Assembly: GCA_964059195.1 (NCBI GenBank)
Contig: CAXKWD010000001.1
Span: 155,794,532 to 155,858,531 of the forward strand
DNA: 64,000 nucleotides
Direction: 5' to 3'
Origin: Ectobius pallidus
Lineage: Eukaryota > Arthropoda > Insecta > Blattodea > Ectobiidae
This document shows, in pieces, positions 58,302 to 64,000 of the stretch; the first letter of the stretch is position 1; every line of letters begins with the position of its first letter. The notes under the pieces are model-generated. The model was not told the DNA's origin and did no database searches. It saw nothing but the letters and a program-made list of their open reading frames with translations. A program made the translations under genes and the position numbers.

Positions 58302-59035
58302 CGCGTGTGGAGTTCAAAACGAAGTGAGACCAAGTGTAGAGCTCTTCAAGCACAGAAGGGACAAAAAATGAATGTGTATAATATAAGTTTTATTTTGTTG
58401 CGTGAAATTAATTGAAAATTATAGCTATTAAAAATGTTTTTAAAACATACGGTAGCAACATTTCAATAACTTATATTAATTTTTCTACGAAAATGCGCAA
58501 TAGTTGCGTTTACAAAAGTTGCAGTTAGACCAATAACATTGCTGTTAAGTGCCTCAAGAAATCATAGGCCTACTATACTTTATCCACCGAAGAGTAAATG
58601 AAATGACAATCGCAACTTCACACATTCACTAAATCGTTACATTATAATCTAGATAGATGCAATTTACGACCGCAGATTAAAATGGCCATGAAACTTGCGT
58701 TATAATTACTGTATTTTAAAATTATTTATTTACCATGAATTCTAAAAATTATTTATTGTAAATTTAGTTCTACGTATAAAAAATATATTTAAGAAGCTCG
58801 GCTTCAACTCGCTGAATAACTCTACACTCATTCCAATAAATAATAAAAAACACTTTTGAATATTGAAATAAATAAATAAATATAGTTATTAACGGTGTAA
58901 AACGCAACCCCATTAAACCACTTGAAGATTGAAAGCTGGTGGTTGTTTACTTCAGTTTCGAAGAACAAATTCCAGTATTCAAATTGGAATAGCCAAATTA
59001 TAACACCGTGAACAGCCAACAAGATAAAATTATAG
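58302..59035. other. No recognised gene
   Basis: AT-rich. The 64-codon minus frame at 58828-59022 has no recognised motif. Confidence 0.45.
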
Positions 59036-59041
59036 GAGAAA

Positions 59042-59122
59042 AAATCCTCTGACGCTGGGATTTGAACCCAGGACCTTCGGCTATCCGTGCCAATGCTCTA
59101 CCAACTGAGTTAAGCCAGAGTT
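59042..59122 (-). repeat. tRNA-like sequence, minus strand
   Basis: The minus strand begins CTCTGGC and ends GTCAGAG, a possible acceptor stem. It has a D-arm AACTCAGTTGGTAGAG, a pairable anticodon stem TTGGC/GCCGA and a T-arm CTGGGTTCAAATCCCAG. The head sequence GGCACGGATAGCCGAAGG matches the SINE family at 6.2 and 14.2 kb, and the base before the apparent anticodon is C rather than T. It is therefore better read as a SINE head than a tRNA gene. Confidence 0.5.
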
Positions 59123-59355
59123 CACTTCCTATAATATTATCATGTAATGTCCAACAGAGACAATAATCTGTGGTTCATGAATGCATATATATCCAAGCCT
59201 ACAAGATTTTTGCAGAAGGATAAACACCTTTCGTTGAAATTATAATACCTTCATCTTTTAAGAGCCGTAGTGGCATGAAGTAAACCCAGAAACATTATAA
59301 TAATGATTATACCCTATTCTAAATAAAACATTATCAACCGGAGAATACTACCAGA

Positions 59356-60810
59356 CAGTGGCGCCAACTTATATGGGCCCATGGGGCTCTAGCCCACCCA
59401 ATAATTTGTCGTGTATTATTATAATTCATTATTTGTTGCTATTACTAAAAATCATTAAAGCATTGTAAAGCAGCAATCAGGCTATTGTTGACTTATATAG
59501 CACGATCTCCTCTTGTTCGAAATCACTCACAATCGTTTGAAATAGTCGAATTCATTAAAGTTTACTCTGTCAATGCAGTTTTACTGACTGCAGTTTTATG
59601 ATGCTTGTGACGAATTTATTAGGAGAACCCCAGTCAGGAGAAATACATTTTTCAACACACTGTGCTACACAATTTTATTTTAGAAGTTGCCTGGAACGGA
59701 AAATTAAAAAAGTAGGCCTAAGTGTATACAATATTATAAACTTAAACAATTTTTATTTTAACCAAGCTACACGCCACTTTCTTGCGGTTGAATTACAAAA
59801 TGTAATAATTATTACAAACACTGAAATCGTTTCTTGCACAATCGTTTATCTGTAGTCACGTAAATAACTTATCTCTATATATATATAAAAGGCTTTGTCC
59901 TAACTGACTGAATGAATGACTGACTGACTGATTGACTGAATGACAGGAATCAACGTACAGCCTAAACTATAACAGGTAGAGACTTGGAATTTTGACAGTA
60001 CCTTCGTTTCATAATGTAGGTGCTCACTAAGAAAGGATTTTGAAAAATTCTGATTCTAAATGCCAAAAATTAAATGTTTTTGAAAATACTTAATCCCTTT
60101 TTACATAGAATTATCAATTCCAAATCACAGAATATATTGTTGCCAAATGGTATCAGGTGGGCTTGGAAAAAACAATTGAAATGCACTTTTGACAAATAAG
60201 AGAAGTTATCAAAATAATTCATGTTATAAATAAATATTACAGAATGAAATCCACTAAAATAATGGAATCACATAACTTTCTCTACCCTGGACATAGAGAA
60301 AACAAAACGAGGTATGGTAATGTGTATATTATTATATTATATCGCAGGTTTTTGGAGAGAAAAGTATGAAAGTGATAATGTTTTATGGTAACATAAGAGT
60401 GGGAAATTTCCCGCCTCGATATTACAATTTTATGTTACAGGAATTTCTGTTTCTTCTTATTTAAACCTCTACCAGGCTTGCTGTGCACTGTACAAGCTAT
60501 GGGATGCAAAATTCTAGATCCTCTATGAGCCATAAAAAACTATATCAAGCGTTTTATGAGGGAATAGTTTGAGTGTAATAAGTCGTTCTTCCTATTTCAA
60601 ATTATAAATGCCTATATAAGGACCTAGAATTTAAAATTGAAAATCCTTCATAAGCTAATTTCCAATTACAAAATACAAAACCCGGGCGACGCCGGGTCTT
60701 TTAAGCTAGTTACACTATAAGACCATTTCATAAACCTTAATAGGGGTGGAAGTGTGAAAATTTTAAAATCTTTGAGCCCACTCAATGTTCTTCAAAAGTT
60801 GGCGCCACTG
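59356..60810. mobile_element. hAT-like element containing a nested Helitron
   Basis: The ends CAGTGGCGCCAACTT and AAGTTGGCGCCACTG are perfect inverted repeats. The flanks carry an exact 8-bp duplication CTACCAGA (59348-59355 and 60811-60818), the hAT signature. Without the nested Helitron the element is about 617 bp. No transposase domain recognised. Confidence 0.9.
59872..60709 (+). mobile_element. Non-autonomous Helitron nested in the hAT element
   Basis: It starts TCTCTATATATATATAAAAG after an A (59871) and ends TTTTAAGCTAG before T (60710). The hairpin CCCGG, loop GCGACG, CCGGG lies at about 60681-60696, 9 nt before CTAG. A direct repeat of GACTGACTGAATGA-like sequence follows the 5' end. 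It fits the Helitron rules and lies wholly inside the hAT element, so it inserted later. Confidence 0.9.
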
Positions 60811-63312
60811 CTACCAGAACTTCTTATATTCTTTCCAATTATTTATGTATGATGAAGATAGATCTAAGGTTTTAGAACGACTGCCTCCGAGCACGAGCTC
60901 CTGCTCTTTCAGGGATTCAGGACCTATTATTAGCCTATATATGTATTAATATAATTTTGAAATAACCATACATAACATGAAATAATCCTCGAATGAAGAA
61001 AAATACCATGGTTGACTCGGGAATCGAACCGAGATCCGGAAGTTAGTAATCAGCAATGTCAATGGCAGACTGGACAATTGAATGGTGTAAATTCGTGTAA
61101 GTACGCTCATTCAAATTTTTAGTTGTTGGAGTTGCCGACATACAGGCTGTTGCCAATATTCGCAAGTTGAGCTGTTCCAGCCATCTGTTGAGGGAGCAAG
61201 AAACTTCGCAAAGCCAATCTCTTGTAATTTATTATGGACGACGACTTTGTCTTACGTACATATCTTTTAATGTTGACAATCCTGATTTCATAAAAAAAAC
61301 TACTTGATAATAATAATCAAAACTTATAATTGTCTTGTCTTTCATTTGTTTCATCTTAATTTCTTCCACCTACTTCTATTTTTAAATATAAACATATTTG
61401 TAAAATTTTGCAATTTTGCAATTTTGAATTTCCCACTCTAATTGTTTTTTGTAAACTGATTTTAATTTAGGTATTTTATTGGTGTGTATATTAATTTGTA
61501 AATTTCCATGTTTCTTTTTAATTTAACATATATGACAATTGCAGCCCCTAAACACGAGTTTTGCTCATCTGGAGGCTTATCATTTTGTAATGCATGATAA
61601 TTTTGTTTGTATGTACGTATGTTTTAAAAATTCTTATTTCAATCACATAAAATAAATATTTAAAAAAAAAAAACTTAATTGGTTCCACGGAAAGGACTGT
61701 TACAGAACAAGAATTAACGTTTTTCCAAAGTCTTGTTCTCTAGAGTCTAGATAACATAATTTCCCATTGTGAAATTGTAAGACACGCGAAACACTTGTGT
61801 GGGGAAATTAATTATCTTCTCGGAAATGGATTCAATGAGACGAATTATATTCGTGTTCTATTACCGAAAATTATCTCATTTCAATATACATTTTTTTAAT
61901 ACAAAAAGATTAAGAGCTATATTGGTCAATCAGTTTATCTAGTTTTTCTTTCATCAACAACAACACTTTATTAGGGTTTACTCCAATTAATAAAATATAT
62001 TCTCTTTTCCTACGATGTCTAAATTTGTAAGAGAATATTAAAGACATAACTTGTAGAAAAATGACGAACAGAGCATTGTTCCGGAGATATTTCTAATGAA
62101 AATATTAGAACGTTGCTCATGTAAGGTTTTGCTTTCTTTATATAAATTATCAAACATCACTGTTTATAAAAAAATGTGGTCCCATTATGAGAGCAAGCAA
62201 ATACCGTTCCAATCCACAATAGTCTACGACCAATACAAGAAAAATAGTAATACCTCTATAAAGTACAGGATGATATTACGAAATTATTCAATGAAAAACA
62301 AACTGACATTCTTTGTAAGCTACACAATGAATATAAAACCAGCAGAGTATGTTCACAATATATCTTCAGTCCCACATATGCCTAACTTACACCATTATTA
62401 TAATATTTTCTTTTATTCTTTTTCTATTAATCCAACAAGCCCTTACATTTATCTTGGTTGATTCTTCTTCAACATTCTACTTGAACATATTTCACTCTAC
62501 AGATTCATTTTATTCTTTATGTTTTTCTTTCAGTCTTCCCGCTCTAAGCAAGTCGCCCCATTTCTTGTTCTTCTCATTGAGAATGCTCCATTTTTCTTCT
62601 TCTGTCGCTGCTCTCTGCGTATAATTTATATAAGTTTTACGCATGCGCTACTGTTAAACAACAATGAGTCGCGCGTAGGTGGCAACACAAGCGAGCGAAG
62701 GCGTCAGATGCTACACGTGGCCTAGCTTATAAACAGGTGCGGGCCACCTGAAGGATCATAAGGGATTTCAAAATTGATTTACTCGAATTTAATTCATGGA
62801 AATAACTGTTTCACTTAATGCATTGTTAAATAATTACAAGACGGGGCGGGAGCACTGTTCCAAATAAGTTCACGGGCAATCAGGACCCTATTTTGAATAC
62901 AGGAATTACACAGATTGCTGCGTAGGCGCCTAAGTTAAACGGTCTGTTCGGGAATATTCAGAACAACTGCATACGGATATTACCATGTTCATACATGTCA
63001 CTTACCATGTTTTTTTTTTTCGAAGGACACAATTTTAAGAACAAGGGATTACTGAATACGTAAAACTAATTTACTACCAAGCAGCGCCTCACAAGACTAA
63101 GTGCACCCCGTCTCAAACCTCCAGACAAATCCGAACAGGTACTAGGGATCCTAGGCTTCCGGAGTATCACCCTCCAACGTTAACTTTTAGATTATGGCCA
63201 TCAAATGATATGTATGATAAGAAAGAAAATATCAAACTAAAACAAGGCGTTCTTAACTATATTACCTTTCATAGGCAGTCATCAAGTAGAGTCATCACTT
63301 GGCTCTAAGTTT
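60811..63312. other. No gene recognised; tRNA-like scrap
   Basis: A minus-strand tRNA-like piece lies at about 61008-61045 (CGGGAATCGAACCGAGATCC). The open frame 62096-62461 (121 codons) has low-complexity, unremarkable composition. A GC-richer patch at 62636-62730 is listed separately. Confidence 0.4.
62636..62730. promoter_or_regulatory. CpG-richer patch with NRF-1-like palindrome
   Basis: ACGCATGCGCTAC resembles the NRF-1/palindromic GCATGC promoter motif. The patch has more CpG than its surroundings and an E-box CACGTG at about 62716. No gene start is recognised nearby, so this is weak. Confidence 0.2.
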
Positions 63313-63854
63313 CAGGGCCGTAGCTAGGCGGTGGCGACATGGGCCCCCGCCAAGGGCGCAGGTATAAAGAGGGCGCAAAAGTAACCATGAAAAATTCCAC
63401 CTTTCTTAGGCAATTTATCAAGCGATAAAAATTCTATATTTTATTAACTAATTATTTTTTAAGTAGTTCAATCGTCTCAAAATAAGGTTTTAATTAAGGA
63501 ATCGCGCACAATGTGCATTATCTTAACCTAAGACTTAACCTACCCAGTCCTGAACCCGAGATAGGGATTCACTACTGAAAAATCCCCGACCCGGCCGGGA
63601 ATCGAACCCGGGCCGCCGGAGTGGAAGGCAGGCGCGCTACCGACTCACCCACGGCGTTAGCACCTTGAAAGTCCAACACTTTGTTATTATCAAAGAAAAC
63701 CTAAACCTCAAGTTGAAAATGAACTTGGTTTTTATATTAAAATAATAAACAATTTTACAGAAATTTAAAACAAAATTGTTCAGACCCCCCAGTATTGGAG
63801 GGCGCAGATTTATCAGACTCGCCAAGGGCGCAGAAGGACCTTGCTACGGGCCTG
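63313..63854. mobile_element. hAT-like element carrying a SINE
   Basis: The ends CAGGGCCGTAGCTAGG and CCTTGCTACGGGCCTG are inverted with two mismatches. The flanks CTAAGTTT (63305-63312 and 63855-63862) are an exact 8-bp duplication. CCAAGGGCGCAG occurs near both ends. A tRNA-like SINE lies inside. Confidence 0.88.
63575..63662 (-). repeat. tRNA-derived SINE head, minus strand
   Basis: The minus strand reads GTGAGTCGGTAGCGCGCC (box A region) and CCGGGTTCGATTCCCGGCC (box B) with GGGGATTTTT after it. It is well-preserved and CpG-rich relative to the host hAT element. Confidence 0.7.
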
Positions 63855-63862
63855 CTAAGTTT

Positions 63863-64000
63863 AGAACCAATGAGGAGAATTTTAGTAGAAGGTATGGTAT
63901 TCAATAATAAAAATGATAAGTGGGGGAAAATTCTCATATTTTACAAAAAACAATAAATATTAATCTTATATCTCAGCTTTTTTATAATATTCTTAGATGA
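63863..64000. other. Window end, unassigned
   Basis: AT-rich tail with no recognised feature. Confidence 0.5.

Noticed and set aside
59042..59122. Functional tRNA gene on the minus strand
   Set aside because: Stems mostly pair, but the base before the anticodon is C instead of the near-invariant T, and the head matches the local SINE family.
62096..62461. 121-codon open frame as a gene
   Set aside because: AT-driven composition, no motif, no splice or repeat context. It also overlaps other open frames equally well.

Overview
The window looks like intergenic or intronic DNA from a large, AT-rich animal genome, most likely an arthropod and probably an insect. The evidence is GT-AG introns, tRNA-derived SINEs, a Gypsy/errantivirus-like LTR element, a mariner, hAT-like elements, Helitrons, R1-like and CR1/RTE-type LINE remnants and a Penelope-like element. 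I cannot fix the species from sequence alone. A hemimetabolous insect such as a cockroach or relative is my guess. No bacterial features (operons, Shine-Dalgarno sites, CRISPR) are present.

Layout. 1-16 kb is mostly unassigned AT-rich DNA with SINEs, two related TIR elements (4.4-5.2 and 8.4-8.7 kb), a LINE 3' fragment (11.3-12 kb), a hAT-like element (12.2-12.8 kb) and an inverted SINE pair (14.1-14.5 kb). A Helitron with internally duplicated sequence lies at 16.1-17.6 kb, and a 42-bp-TIR element at 18.0-18.7 kb. 19756-28239 is a complete LTR retroelement: 561-bp LTRs that look identical by eye and a 4-bp target duplication, yet its gag, pol and env-like genes are full of stops. A mariner remnant made almost a palindrome by long inverted ends follows at 28.4-29.1 kb, then a LINE reverse-transcriptase scrap at 29.3 kb and a 73-bp-arm hairpin at 31.0 kb.

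The only convincing host-type gene is at 37401-39637 (+): four exons with canonical splice sites encoding an unrecognised multi-pass membrane protein with a repetitive acidic tail. Skipping its 67-nt third exon would read the last exon in another open frame that carries an extra hydrophobic segment. Immediately downstream, antisense, is a Penelope-like element (about 39650-43840) whose segment between reverse transcriptase and GIY-YIG nuclease is amplified to 11 tandem copies of about 294 bp.

44-48.5 kb is a diverged tandem duplication of about 2.67 kb containing a minus-strand reading frame preserved in part in both copies. 48.6-50.4 kb holds R1-like LINE pieces. 50.5-51.7 kb is a TIR element with a 147-bp internal tandem repeat, and an inverted relative lies at 35.1-36.0 kb. 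The right end has SINEs and three hAT-like elements. One (59356-60810, exact 8-bp TSD) contains a nested complete Helitron (59872-60709). Another (63313-63854, exact 8-bp TSD) contains a tRNA-like SINE. Most of the window is thus a record of nested transposon insertions around one small gene.
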